This document shows positions 16,171-25,545 of a stretch of 64,000 nucleotides of DNA, piece after piece (the first letter of the stretch is position 1; the number at the start of each line of letters is the position of its first letter). Both the position numbers and the translations under genes were made by a program. Under the pieces are notes generated by a model. The model was not told the DNA's origin and ran no database searches. It worked only from the letters and a program-made list of their open reading frames with translations. The stretch spans positions 34,375-98,374 of the forward strand of contig JAIYAV010000233.1 of NCBI GenBank assembly GCA_027488855.1. The letters are read 5' to 3'. The DNA comes from Saprospiraceae bacterium. Lineage in GTDB: Bacteria > Bacteroidota > Bacteroidia > Chitinophagales > Saprospiraceae.

Positions 16171-19100
16171 TTACTTGTTCGTTTTCCGCCAGGCCATTAC
16201 CCCCAGGTTATTCCGTGCAATCAACACCGTCCCATCCTTGAGTGTAGCCAGTTTCCGTCCCTGGCCATTCACCCAAAATCCACTTTGAGCCGGGCTCATG
16301 GCCGTCCAGTATTTCCCTTTGCGGGTGAGCACGCAACCATAATCCGCATCATAACGCCCCAAGCCGGGCCGGATGCCGTACCAGTTGCCTACGCTCAGGA
16401 TTTCGTTTTGGCCATCGCCATTGAGGTCCATTTGGGCGAAGTTGAAAATCGGGGCCAATTGGGATTCGATCGGCAGAGCGGCCAGTGTGTATTGCCCCTT
16501 GCCCTGGTATTTGCCCCAGGAGGAGGCAAAATTGACCGCCCGATGATGGGTCGCCCCCTTCAACATTTCAGCGGTAAACACCTGTTCAAAACCACATTCG
16601 GCAAAAGGACGGTATTCCAGGAACTGTTTTTTCAGGATGTTCAACTGACTGGTCAGTTCATCCTTGCTGACGTAGGTATACCTGCGCCCTTGTTTGTAAT
16701 AGGTGAGTATGGGGTCGGTTTGGTAGTTTTGGTCAAAATCTTTGACGTACAATTCCACGGGTAGCTCGGGCGAGGCTTTTAATTCGGCGTTTAAGCCCAG
16801 GTTGCCCAGCAGCAGGTCTTTTTTTCCATCCTGATCATAATCCACTGTAGTCACTGTATTCCACCAACCTTCGGAGTTGGGGATTTTGCTCAGGCTAAAT
16901 TGGCTGTTCCGGATGGAAAATATACACACTGGCATCCATTCTCCTACGATCACCAATTGTAAGCCTTCCGCTTGTTCCACGATACATGCGTCGCTGACCA
17001 TGCCGATATTTTGCAGCTCCGGGGCCACCTGAGCAGTCACTTCCTTGAAGTGTCCTTTGCCATCATTTTGGTACAAATGGCTGGCTGGAACCAGCCCGTA
17101 AGCAGGATAAATCGAACGACTGCCCACGAATAAATCGAGGGCTCCATCCCCGTTGAAATCAAAAGGCACAACACAAGAGCCTTCAGCATAATCCAAAGGT
17201 AAGTTGTAGAGGTCTTGGGAAAACTTACCTTTGCCATCGTTGACCAACAATACATCCAAAAGCGCTGGATTTTTCCCCGTATACTGGTGCCCAGCGGTAA
17301 CCAGGTAGGCATCTAAATCGCGATCCTGATCCGCATCAAAAAAAACAGCATCCACAATTTCCAGCATGGAATCAATCAACAAATCCTCAGCAACAAATTT
17401 GTTTGGGCTCATTTGTTTGTACAAAAACACCTTGCGACCGCCGAATAATACATCTTCCAGCCCATTGCCATCTACATCACCTATCGCCAAAGCAGGTCCC
17501 TGGGTGGAAAGCATATGTGGCATCAGTTGTTCGCTATCGAAGTCAATGTGCTCATTTTCAGCGTGTAGATAATCCAATCCCAACTTTAAAGCAGACTCTT
17601 GTAAAAATGGAGGCGCAGCAAAGGCGATTTTGGGGCTTTTGACTCCTTGGTATTGAATGTTCAGCGATTGATCGACCTTTACATTTTTGAGTTGTTGTAT
17701 TTTTCCATCAGGCCATTGTACCTCAAGGGTTTCTATCTTTTTAGCTTTTCCTAAACCAAAATGCAGGACTGGCTCCACGGCAGATTGAAAACCCCGGGTG
17801 CTGTACAATTCCTGGATTTGTTCTTTGCCATCCGCGACAATGCGGACGCGAGTACCAAATCCAAAGGGATTTTTCCCCGGCATTTGTAAACGGATGCTCA
17901 ACCAGTGTTGGTCGGGTTTGCTCTGGGCGGTGTTTTCGTACAAACTGGCGGTTTCATTCAAGTTGTTCAGCACCAAATCCAGGTCGCCATCCTGATCGAA
18001 GTCGGCATAAGCTGCACCGTTGGAACAACCCGTAAAATTGAGCCCCCAGGCGGCGGAAACATCGTCAAATTGCAGATCGCCTAGGTTGCGGTAAGCGAAA
18101 TTGGCAACTTTGCCAAAAGGCATTTTTTCTACTAAAGCCAGGTCAGGTGCCGATTGTTGAACGCTGCTGTTGGAGCTGAACTTGAGGTAATCCAAATCGT
18201 TGGGCCGCCGCCAGATGCCGTTGCCAATGAAGAGGTCTTTCCAGCCATCGTTGTCAAAATCGGCCAGTAAGGGTGCCCAACTCCAATCGCTGGCGTTGAT
18301 GCCTGCCAGTTGGCCGATTTCTGAAAATCCTGGATGTTGCTGCCCCGGGACTGCCCCTCGATTGAGTTGCAACATGTTGCGGGGGTATTGGAAATGATAG
18401 CCGTAGTTGAGTTTGGCCTGAAAGATGTTGTAAGGATCGGCACCTACGGAGCTTTTGTTGATGCGCTCATCGTTGGCTTTCATGTCCATCGTGACCAGGT
18501 CCATCCAGCCATCGTTGTTGATATCGGCCAGGTCATTGCCCATCGAAAAGGTGCTGGTATGGCCCATGGATTGTGCCACGGCTTCCTGAAAAGTGCCGTC
18601 GCCCTGGTTGAAATAGAGGTAGTCGTTTTCATGAAAATCGTTGGACACGTAAATGTCGGGCCAGCCGTCGTTGTTGAGGTCGCCAATGGCGATGCCCAAG
18701 CCAAAACCAATTTTACTGCCATAAATGCCCGCACTGGCGCTGACGTCTTCAAAACGATCGCCATTGTTGCGGTACAAACGATCGCCGGATAGCTCGTCGC
18801 GCTTGGTACGAATGGTTGCACGGTTGTAGTTTTCGGCGTCGTGGATGGAATGGTTGAGCAGGTAGCAGTCGAGATCACCATCGCGGTCGTAGTCAAAAAA
18901 AGCAGCCTGGGTGGAGAAGCCGATAAAGTCGAGGCCGTATTGGGCGGCTTGTTCGCTGAATTTCCCCTTGCCGTCGTTGATGTACAATTGGTTGCGGCCA
19001 CGCAGGGTTTTGTACTGCCCCACCTGGCAAACGTAAATGTCCAGCGCTCCGTCACCGTTGACGTCGGCCATGGTGACGCCCGTTGACCAGCCTCCATTTT

Positions 19101-19443
19101 GCTGAATGCCAGCTTCCTTGGTAACGTCTTTAAATTTTAGCCCACCAAGGTTGAAGTACAATTTATTTTCGCCCTGATTGGCGGTAAAAAACAAATCGGG
19201 GAGCTGATCGCCATTGAGGTCACCGGTGGCTACTCCGCCACCATTGTAGTAGTAGAGGTATTCGATGATGTTGAAATCTTCGGTTTCATGCAGGGTATTG
19301 GCAAAGTCAATGCTGGACTGAGCGGCAGGAACAGGTTTAAAAAGTGTATGATTAGTCGATTTTTGACACGAAAAAACTACACAGCAGAGGCACATGTACA
19401 GCAATAAATGGCCTTTTGGTTGCACAAACAGCATAATGGTCAA
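16171..19443 (-). CDS. CRTAC1-type FG-GAP/VCBS repeat lipoprotein with ASPIC/UnbV domain
   Basis: 1090 aa. The N-terminus has a lipoprotein signal ('CLCCVVFSCQKS', lipobox Cys near residue 26). It carries many FG-GAP/VCBS calcium-binding blades with 'D.NGDG..D' motifs ('DLNGDQLPDLFF', 'DVNGDGALDIYV', 'DYDRDGDLDCYL', 'DFNGDGALDLFV'). Near residues 505-600 there is an ASPIC/UnbV-type module ('FGFGTRVRIVADGKEQIQEL', 'LHFGLG', 'VQWPDGKIQQL'). Such proteins are surface lipoproteins in Bacteroidota, often beside SusC-like receptors. The gene starts 38 bp after the SusC-like gene, so the two form an operon, and it may take the place of SusD as the surface partner. That last point is inference. Confidence 0.9.
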   Translation of the reverse strand: MTIMLFVQPKGHLLLYMCLCCVVFSCQKSTNHTLFKPVPAAQSSIDFANTLHETEDFNIIEYLYYYNGGGVATGDLNGDQLPDLFFTANQGENKLYFNLGGLKFKDVTKEAGIQQNGGWSTGVTMADVNGDGALDIYVCQVGQYKTLRGRNQLYINDGKGKFSEQAAQYGLDFIGFSTQAAFFDYDRDGDLDCYLLNHSIHDAENYNRATIRTKRDELSGDRLYRNNGDRFEDVSASAGIYGSKIGFGLGIAIGDLNNDGWPDIYVSNDFHENDYLYFNQGDGTFQEAVAQSMGHTSTFSMGNDLADINNDGWMDLVTMDMKANDERINKSSVGADPYNIFQAKLNYGYHFQYPRNMLQLNRGAVPGQQHPGFSEIGQLAGINASDWSWAPLLADFDNDGWKDLFIGNGIWRRPNDLDYLKFSSNSSVQQSAPDLALVEKMPFGKVANFAYRNLGDLQFDDVSAAWGLNFTGCSNGAAYADFDQDGDLDLVLNNLNETASLYENTAQSKPDQHWLSIRLQMPGKNPFGFGTRVRIVADGKEQIQELYSTRGFQSAVEPVLHFGLGKAKKIETLEVQWPDGKIQQLKNVKVDQSLNIQYQGVKSPKIAFAAPPFLQESALKLGLDYLHAENEHIDFDSEQLMPHMLSTQGPALAIGDVDGNGLEDVLFGGRKVFLYKQMSPNKFVAEDLLIDSMLEIVDAVFFDADQDRDLDAYLVTAGHQYTGKNPALLDVLLVNDGKGKFSQDLYNLPLDYAEGSCVVPFDFNGDGALDLFVGSRSIYPAYGLVPASHLYQNDGKGHFKEVTAQVAPELQNIGMVSDACIVEQAEGLQLVIVGEWMPVCIFSIRNSQFSLSKIPNSEGWWNTVTTVDYDQDGKKDLLLGNLGLNAELKASPELPVELYVKDFDQNYQTDPILTYYKQGRRYTYVSKDELTSQLNILKKQFLEYRPFAECGFEQVFTAEMLKGATHHRAVNFASSWGKYQGKGQYTLAALPIESQLAPIFNFAQMDLNGDGQNEILSVGNWYGIRPGLGRYDADYGCVLTRKGKYWTAMSPAQSGFWVNGQGRKLATLKDGTVLIARNNLGVMAWRKTNK

Positions 19444-19481
19444 TCCTTTTGAACTACAAAGATAAAAGGTTTAGTCGCTGG

Positions 19482-22400
19482 TTATAATTTTAGCACCGCG
19501 CCGAGCACTAAAGTTTGGGTAATGGGGTAACGACCGCGGTCAAAAATGCTCAAATCCCGATTTGATCCGTAATAATTGGGGTTGACAATGCCGGGCAACA
19601 AGGGCGTGCCCACATTTGACAACCGCACTTCGGGGTCGTTGCCGGTAAATGAACTGATGGTCAATAAATTTTGGGCGCTGAGGTACAGCCTCAAGTGCTG
19701 TTTTTTCTGAACGCTCTGGGGGAAATCATAAGCAATACTCAGGTTGTCGAGGCGCAAAAAGGAGGCATTTTCGATAAAATAGTCTGAAATAGGAGTGCTG
19801 TTACTTCTCAATTTGGCGAAGCTTGGACTTAGTGCTACCTCGGGAATGCTGTAGCCTGGGTTGTCCTTTAAACGTTGTGGATTGGCGTAAAATAGGTTAA
19901 AGACATTGAGCATATCATGCCCAATGGCACCACGCCAAAAAACATTGATCGTAAACTGTTTCCATTGCAAGGTATTGTCCCACCCGAAAGTCAGATCGGG
20001 TTGAGCATTGCCCGTGACTTGACGATCACCAACTTCGTCAATTTGCCCATTTCCGTTTACATCGACGGTTTTCCATTGCCCGTTCGCGTCAATGCCATCA
20101 CTGCGGTAGGTAGTAAACTGTCCGATTGGCTTTTGGTTCTCCAGCAATTGCAAAGCAGCACAACAAAAGCCGGGGCTACCCGGCGAACCCGCTGGCAAAC
20201 GATCGACCGTCGTGCCAGGAATAGTCGCAGGGAAGGGACTTGCTAATATTGTGCGGTTGTGTGCTAGATTGAGGTCGCTTTGCCACTTGAGATCACCATT
20301 GTCGATGGCAGTTAGGTGGAGCTGGATTTCCACTCCTTGGTTGACCAATTCCATCCGGTTTTCAAAATAGGTATTGGAAAAAGCATTCTCGACAGAGCTT
20401 GAATATTGCCACAACAAATTGGAAGAGTGACTTCGATAAAGCTCCACCTGTACTTGCAGTCGCTGGTTCAATAATTCTGCCTCCAGACCGACATTCAGCT
20501 CCTTGCGCTGCTCGGCTTGTAGGTTCGGGTTGGGCACAAAAGGATAATAAATGCCGGGTTTAAATTCCCCGTTGATGTAGGCTGGAACGCCACCGGGCAA
20601 TACCACCAGTTCCGTAGCATAAGTTTTTGGAGGAATATTGCCCGTGACCCCATAACCTACCCGCAAGCGCAAATGGTTGATGACCTGGCCTTGGGGAATG
20701 ATTACTCCACCCAATGTCAAAGCTGGATAAACCACCCATTTTTCAGCCCCCAAACGGGTGAAACCTTCGCGGCGCAAGCTACCCTGAGCAAACCAGCGCT
20801 CTTTGAAAGTATACAAGGTTTGTAAATAGGCTGCGGGCATTTCGTCACTTTCCCGATAAGGGTCTTCCCGATCCAAAAAATCAGGTTTCCCTTGTACATT
20901 GATCAAAGGGCGATAGGAAATCAGGCTTTCGGAAGTAGAAATACCGTCGCGGCGGATACCGCGGCCATCCCAGCGTTGGTAAGTGTAGCCCAATTGAGTC
21001 TGAATTTGGTGCTTGTTTATCACCCAGGTTTTGGCCACTTGTGCATCGACGTACCAATGGCTGAGTTTGCGCTCTTCCCAGGAACTAAAGCCGCCGTAGC
21101 CTCCGAAAGTCCGTTCGGAGTCAGCCCAGCCATACGTATCTCGGTTGTGTTGAAAGGCGGTGTGTACTTTTCCTTTAAAGCCGGCCAGTAGCTCAAACTC
21201 GGCTTTTAAACCCGCAGTCGCGGTTTGAAAGCTGTTTTCAAAAGTTTGCCAGTTCAAAATGGCCAATGGGTTGCTTAACCCAAAAACATTCGGCTTGTAA
21301 TACGTACCACTCAGCGCGGAGGTGTCGGAAAAAATTGGTGCCGTCGGATTCATTAAAGCCGCACTGCGAAAAATGTCCGGATTGACCTCAGTATTACTGC
21401 GTTTATTGACCGAAAATAGGCCTTCAATCTTGCCTTTTCCTTTTTGAATGGTTTTGTTAAAATTGAACAAAGCGTTGACCTGATCGAAATTGGATTTTTG
21501 GGCAATGCCATTGACATTGCGGAAATTAACGGCCAGGCGGTAGCTGGAGCCCAAGGCCGTCCCGTTTAAAGCCAGGTTGTGCGCCTGACTAAAACCAGTA
21601 CGAGAAATGAGTTGGTACCAATCATTGTTTGCGCCCAAGTCCCGATTTACCCCCTGAAAGGTTCCATTGTTGCCAATAAGACGGCGGTAAGTGGCGACAT
21701 CAATGCCTCGGTCGGGATTGCTTGCGCGATCCATGGCCAGGTAGGTAGAATACACGAGACCACGGCTGTTCAGCGCCCCGGTTTTAGTCTGGATTTTGAT
21801 CACCCCATTGGCACCTCGCATGCCGTAAATGGCCAGCGATGCAGCGTCTTTGATGACTTCGATGCTGGCGATGTCCTGAGGGTCGATGGTTTGTAAAGTT
21901 AGTCCGGGTATGCCATCTACCACGACCAGTGGCTGGGTATGATTGAATTGCTGGTTGTAGCCGTTGGCAGTGGGGAAGTAGGCAAAGCCGGAATAAATCG
22001 CGGAATGTAGACCCCGCATTTGCACCTGATAATCGTAATTGGGATCACCCCCTGGGCGGGAAATGACTACGCCGGGGATTTTGCCCTGGATGAGTTGGTA
22101 GGGGTTGTAGCGGTTGCCGGGTGAGAAGGACTGAGCTGTAATTTTATTTGCTTGCAAGTGTTTGCGAACAGGAACCCAACAAACAAACATGATTTCTTTG
22201 GCCGGAATATTAATAATGCTTTGTATCCCATCCCAAATAAAGGAGGTGTCACCTGGGGAAAACAACATGTCGGGTGAACCCAAATGAATGGAAATGCTGT
22301 CCCCTGTTTTAGCATTCAGCTCAAAAAAACCTTGATAATCAGTGTTGACCGTTATTTTCCTTGATTGATTTTTTAATTGAATAGGACTGTATATCGAGTC

Positions 22401-22508
22401 ACCTAAATGCTTTACAATCACACGCCCTTTCCAATTTTGTGCCTGGAGCAAACCCGAGCACAACAAACACCAAAAAAGGATAAACAGAGAAGGAATTAGT
22501 TTCTGCAT
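19482..22508 (-). CDS. SusC/RagA-family TonB-linked outer membrane receptor (no SusD partner)
   Basis: 1008 aa from ATG 22508 (MQKLIPSLFILFWCLLC), the start of the signal peptide; the ORF track begins 42 bp earlier. The N-terminal carboxypeptidase-like domain is degenerate. The plug carries the SusC signatures 'GNRYNPYQLIQGKIPGVVIS', 'LVVVDGIPG' and 'ASIEVIKDAASLAIYGMRGA'. The barrel ends in a typical aromatic/leucine C-terminus ('LVLGAVLKL'). It would import a TonB-dependent ligand, probably a glycan or peptide. Its operon partner is the CRTAC1 lipoprotein 38 bp downstream instead of a SusD protein. Confidence 0.93.
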   Translation of the reverse strand: MQKLIPSLFILFWCLLCSGLLQAQNWKGRVIVKHLGDSIYSPIQLKNQSRKITVNTDYQGFFELNAKTGDSISIHLGSPDMLFSPGDTSFIWDGIQSIINIPAKEIMFVCWVPVRKHLQANKITAQSFSPGNRYNPYQLIQGKIPGVVISRPGGDPNYDYQVQMRGLHSAIYSGFAYFPTANGYNQQFNHTQPLVVVDGIPGLTLQTIDPQDIASIEVIKDAASLAIYGMRGANGVIKIQTKTGALNSRGLVYSTYLAMDRASNPDRGIDVATYRRLIGNNGTFQGVNRDLGANNDWYQLISRTGFSQAHNLALNGTALGSSYRLAVNFRNVNGIAQKSNFDQVNALFNFNKTIQKGKGKIEGLFSVNKRSNTEVNPDIFRSAALMNPTAPIFSDTSALSGTYYKPNVFGLSNPLAILNWQTFENSFQTATAGLKAEFELLAGFKGKVHTAFQHNRDTYGWADSERTFGGYGGFSSWEERKLSHWYVDAQVAKTWVINKHQIQTQLGYTYQRWDGRGIRRDGISTSESLISYRPLINVQGKPDFLDREDPYRESDEMPAAYLQTLYTFKERWFAQGSLRREGFTRLGAEKWVVYPALTLGGVIIPQGQVINHLRLRVGYGVTGNIPPKTYATELVVLPGGVPAYINGEFKPGIYYPFVPNPNLQAEQRKELNVGLEAELLNQRLQVQVELYRSHSSNLLWQYSSSVENAFSNTYFENRMELVNQGVEIQLHLTAIDNGDLKWQSDLNLAHNRTILASPFPATIPGTTVDRLPAGSPGSPGFCCAALQLLENQKPIGQFTTYRSDGIDANGQWKTVDVNGNGQIDEVGDRQVTGNAQPDLTFGWDNTLQWKQFTINVFWRGAIGHDMLNVFNLFYANPQRLKDNPGYSIPEVALSPSFAKLRSNSTPISDYFIENASFLRLDNLSIAYDFPQSVQKKQHLRLYLSAQNLLTISSFTGNDPEVRLSNVGTPLLPGIVNPNYYGSNRDLSIFDRGRYPITQTLVLGAVLKL

Positions 22509-22873
22509 AAGTGTAAGCGTTCTGATGAAGAATAGGCGACTGATTACCAAACTACTTCAATGCTAAGTTATACAATTTAAATGTTTTAGGAAGAATTTTG
22601 TTTAATCGTGCCTCGAATTGGCTTTTTCGTCTGAGAAAGCTATGCCAAAAAATGGAGTTCCAACGATTTTTTGCTTCGACCAATCGTTTTTCCCTGTATC
22701 CTCAGCGACAATCTTTGCTTTCCCTTCCGAATTTCGATTATATTTGTTGACATCAAGGGAAGCTGCAACAAAACTAAATGGAACAAAACAGCAACCTTGA
22801 AACACAAAAAACCGAATGAAAAGCAGGTGGACTATTTCCTCCAGCACCAAATCCGGAAAACCCTTATCTCATT
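22509..22873. promoter_or_regulatory. Divergent intergenic region with a promoter for the SBP-OmpA ABC operon
   Basis: A 365-bp gap between divergent genes. On the plus strand there is TTTG at 22714-22717 and TATATTTG at 22739-22746, a Bacteroidota-type promoter with a 21-nt spacer. It predicts transcription from about 22752 with a ~120-nt leader before the ATG at 22874. The small ORFs called across the gap in both directions have no recognisable protein features. No promoter for the SusC-like gene could be pinned down. Confidence 0.5.
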
Positions 22874-24661
22874 ATGGCACGATTAACCACTTTAGGCAAA
22901 CTCGCCGTGCTCCTGGTCATCGGGGGCGTAATCTTCGCTGGTGTAAAAATTTTGGGCAACATGGGCTACTTGGGTCAGCGAACGACTCAGGAGTCAACCG
23001 TAATCGAAAAAGTAGACTTACCGGATGCCCCCAAAAACGCTGCTACCAGCGTGCTACCACTCGAACTCCCCAGTTCAACCCCTGCCAATGTTGGCACTCC
23101 AGAAATCCGTTGGCTGCTTTGGGCCTGGAATGCACAAATGGGTGCTCTCCTCGCCAATGGTGGCGCAGAAACCACCAAAGGAAGCATCATGGCTTCTAAA
23201 AAAGTCAACCTGAAAATCACCCGTCAGGATGATGTGCCCCAAATGCAGGCCTCTCTGGTCAAATTTGCAGAAAGTTACAAAAGTGATCCCGAAACTAAGG
23301 AAGGCGCTCACTTCGTAACCATCATGGGCGACGGCGCTGCGGCATTCTTGGCCGGGCTGAACCCGCAACTCGAAAAACTGGGTGCCGATTACCGCGCTCA
23401 GATCGTCTTTACCTGCGGTCGTTCTTTGGGCGAAGACAAATTTATGGGCCCGCCAGCCTGGAAAGAAAATCCACAGGCAGCCCGGGGTGGGGTCACCACC
23501 GCCGTATTGCGGGACGGTGACTGGAACATCGTGATCAAATGGTGCTCTGACAACGGAATCCCCGTCAATGCGGACGAAACCACCTACGACCCCGAAGCCA
23601 TGAACTTTATCGCTGCCGACACCTACATCGATGCTTCTGAAAAATACATCAATGGCTACACCGAAGAGCGCGACGAAGTCAAAAAAGGCCAACGTACGGG
23701 TAAAAAAGTAACCGTTGGTGTAACTGGGGTAACCACCTGGACGCCCGGTGACGTAATGGTAGCCAAAAAGAAAGGTGGCTTGATCTCCATCGTTTCCACC
23801 AAGGAATACCGCAGCCAGATGCCTTGTGTATTGATTGGCATCAAAAAGTGGATGGAAGACAATCCTCGCTTGGTAGAAAACCTGATTGAAGGGATTGCTG
23901 CTGGTGGCGACCAGGTAAAATCTTTCTCCCCAGCCCTTAAAAAAGCTGCGGCAATCAGCGCAGAGGTCTACAACGAAGAAACCGCTGAGTACTGGGAGAA
24001 ATACTACAAAGGGGTCACCGAAACCGACCGCAAGGGCCTGCCCGTTGAACTCGGTGGCTCACGGGTCAACAACCTGGCCGACAACGCCGAAATTTTTGGG
24101 GTCAACCCTGGTAGTACGAACATCATCAAGATCGTATACACCACTTTCGGAGACATCGTGAAAAAGTTGTATCCTGATCTGGTGCCTACTTATCCTGCGG
24201 CAGAGCAGGTGATCAACACCCGGTTCCTTCAGAGTGTACTCGCTCGTGCTGGTAGCGGCATTGCCAGTGCGGATGAAAATGAGTTCAATGCCGATGACAA
24301 CATCCGCGAAACGGTGAGTAAAAAATCTTGGGCCATCGAATTTGCTTCCGGTAGCGCAGAGTTTACTCCCGCCACAAAGGTAGTGATGGAGCAACTGTTC
24401 AACGACTTGGTGATTGCCAGCAACCTGAAAGTAGAAGTACATGGCCATACTGACAACATTGGTGATCCATCTACCAACCTGAAACTGTCGGAGCGTCGCG
24501 CTTTTGCCATCAAAACCTGGTTGGAAAACAAATCCGCCAACAACTTCCCTGAGGGGCGGGTAACGGTATTTGCACATGGTGCCAGCAACCCGGTTGTATC
24601 CAATGATACACCAGCTGGTCGGGCGAAAAACCGCCGGGTGGAAATTATTATGGGTAAATAA
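22874..24661 (+). CDS. ABC substrate-binding-like protein fused to C-terminal OmpA domain
   Basis: 595 aa. One N-terminal membrane helix ('LAVLLVIGGVIFAGVKIL', residues ~9-26) anchors it to the inner membrane. Residues ~70-450 read like a periplasmic binding domain of the nitrate/taurine (NMT1/SsuA-like) class, containing 'FVTIMGDGAAAFLAG', 'RDGDWNIVIKWC' and 'FIAADTYIDASEKYI'. Residues ~475-590 are an OmpA-like peptidoglycan-binding domain ('VEVHGHTDNIGD', 'LSERRAFAIKTWL', 'GRAKNRRVEI'). It starts an operon with a permease (75 bp on) and an ATPase. It would be an importer component tied to both membrane and cell wall. The substrate is unknown; names such as phosphate or nitrate in similar proteins are not supported by anything seen here. 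Confidence 0.85.
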   Translation: MARLTTLGKLAVLLVIGGVIFAGVKILGNMGYLGQRTTQESTVIEKVDLPDAPKNAATSVLPLELPSSTPANVGTPEIRWLLWAWNAQMGALLANGGAETTKGSIMASKKVNLKITRQDDVPQMQASLVKFAESYKSDPETKEGAHFVTIMGDGAAAFLAGLNPQLEKLGADYRAQIVFTCGRSLGEDKFMGPPAWKENPQAARGGVTTAVLRDGDWNIVIKWCSDNGIPVNADETTYDPEAMNFIAADTYIDASEKYINGYTEERDEVKKGQRTGKKVTVGVTGVTTWTPGDVMVAKKKGGLISIVSTKEYRSQMPCVLIGIKKWMEDNPRLVENLIEGIAAGGDQVKSFSPALKKAAAISAEVYNEETAEYWEKYYKGVTETDRKGLPVELGGSRVNNLADNAEIFGVNPGSTNIIKIVYTTFGDIVKKLYPDLVPTYPAAEQVINTRFLQSVLARAGSGIASADENEFNADDNIRETVSKKSWAIEFASGSAEFTPATKVVMEQLFNDLVIASNLKVEVHGHTDNIGDPSTNLKLSERRAFAIKTWLENKSANNFPEGRVTVFAHGASNPVVSNDTPAGRAKNRRVEIIMGK

Positions 24662-24670
24662 TAACCGTAC

Positions 24671-24723
24671 GGGCGGCCCTGTGTGGCCGCCCCAATTATA
24701 GGACGACCACGTAGGGTCGCCCC
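24671..24723. repeat. Intercistronic hairpins in the ABC operon
   Basis: A GC-rich hairpin with 8-nt arms (gggcggcc 24671-24678, ggccgccc 24685-24692) is followed by a second, related element 'ggacgaccacgtagggtcgc'. They sit between the SBP-OmpA and permease genes. They may stabilise the upstream mRNA or reduce expression of the downstream genes relative to the binding protein. Confidence 0.6.
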
Positions 24724-24735
24724 AACGAACCAACC

Positions 24736-25533
24736 ATGTCCAACTACCTTCAAGACCTTATTCGGGCATTCAAACCCAATACCAGCGTCAGTAAAATGAC
24801 CATGGCGTTGATCATCGTGGTGCAAGTCATCATTGCTATGGTCGCCTGGTATTCTTCTTCCGAAATTTTGCCCCGACCGCCCGAAATTCTCGGGGCCTTC
24901 AGCCGATTGTTGAAGGGGGGGGATTTGATCCGGGAATTGTTCACCAGCATGGGGCTCTGTTTGCAGGCCATGGGTTTAGCCATTTTGATTTCCCTGGCTT
25001 TGTCTTACCTGACCGTCCTGCCTTTTTTTCGCCCCACGGCCTTTCTTGTTTCCAAAGGGCGCTTTTTAACCCTCGTAGGTTTGAGCTTCGTTTTTACCCT
25101 GCTCACCTCTGGCGGCCACAATCTCAAAGTGTCTTTGATGGTGTTTGGCATCACGGTATTTTTTGTCACTTCTGCGATCGCGATGATTCAGGCAATTCCC
25201 AAAACGGAGTTCAACCATGCGCGTACCCTGGGCATGAGTGAGTGGCAAACCGTGTGGGAGGTCATCATTCTGGGGCGATTGCATGAAGTGTTCGAAATCA
25301 TTCGCCAAAACTTTGCCATCAGTTGGATGATGCTGACCATGGTGGAGGGGATTTCCCGTGCTGAAGGGGGAGTTGGCGCCATGTTGCTCAACCAGAACAA
25401 ACACTTGCACTTGGATGCGGTTTTTGCCATCCAAATTTTGATTCTCCTGGTGGGGATCGGTATGGATTACCTCATTGGCGTCATCAAAAACATCATTTGT
25501 CCCTATGCTTCTTTGAGTTTGGAAAGAAGATAA
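24736..25533 (+). CDS. ABC transporter permease (TauC/SsuC-like)
   Basis: 265 aa with about six membrane segments (for example 'MALIIVVQVIIAMVAWY' near residue 22, 'MGLAILISLALSYLTVL' near 75, 'FAIQILILLVGIGMDYLI' near 235). The cytoplasmic coupling segment 'EFNHARTLGMSEWQTVWEVIILGRLHEVF' shape matches the EAA loop of binding-protein-dependent permeases. Length and topology fit the nitrate/sulfonate/taurine class. It works with the SBP-OmpA protein upstream and the ATPase 12 bp downstream. Confidence 0.88.
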   Translation: MSNYLQDLIRAFKPNTSVSKMTMALIIVVQVIIAMVAWYSSSEILPRPPEILGAFSRLLKGGDLIRELFTSMGLCLQAMGLAILISLALSYLTVLPFFRPTAFLVSKGRFLTLVGLSFVFTLLTSGGHNLKVSLMVFGITVFFVTSAIAMIQAIPKTEFNHARTLGMSEWQTVWEVIILGRLHEVFEIIRQNFAISWMMLTMVEGISRAEGGVGAMLLNQNKHLHLDAVFAIQILILLVGIGMDYLIGVIKNIICPYASLSLERR

Positions 25534-25545
25534 GCCCGCTTTAAC

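Noticed and set aside
16087-16764. 225-aa plus-strand ORF
   Set aside because: Antisense to the C-terminus of the CRTAC1 lipoprotein, which has clear VCBS motifs.
18480-19097. 205-aa Thr/Ser-rich ORF
   Set aside because: Alternative frame of the repeated GATGGNGAT coding units of the FG-GAP protein; composition bias only.
22602-22850. Small ORFs in both directions in the 22.5-22.9 kb gap
   Set aside because: No signal peptide, motif or conserved context; the region holds a promoter.
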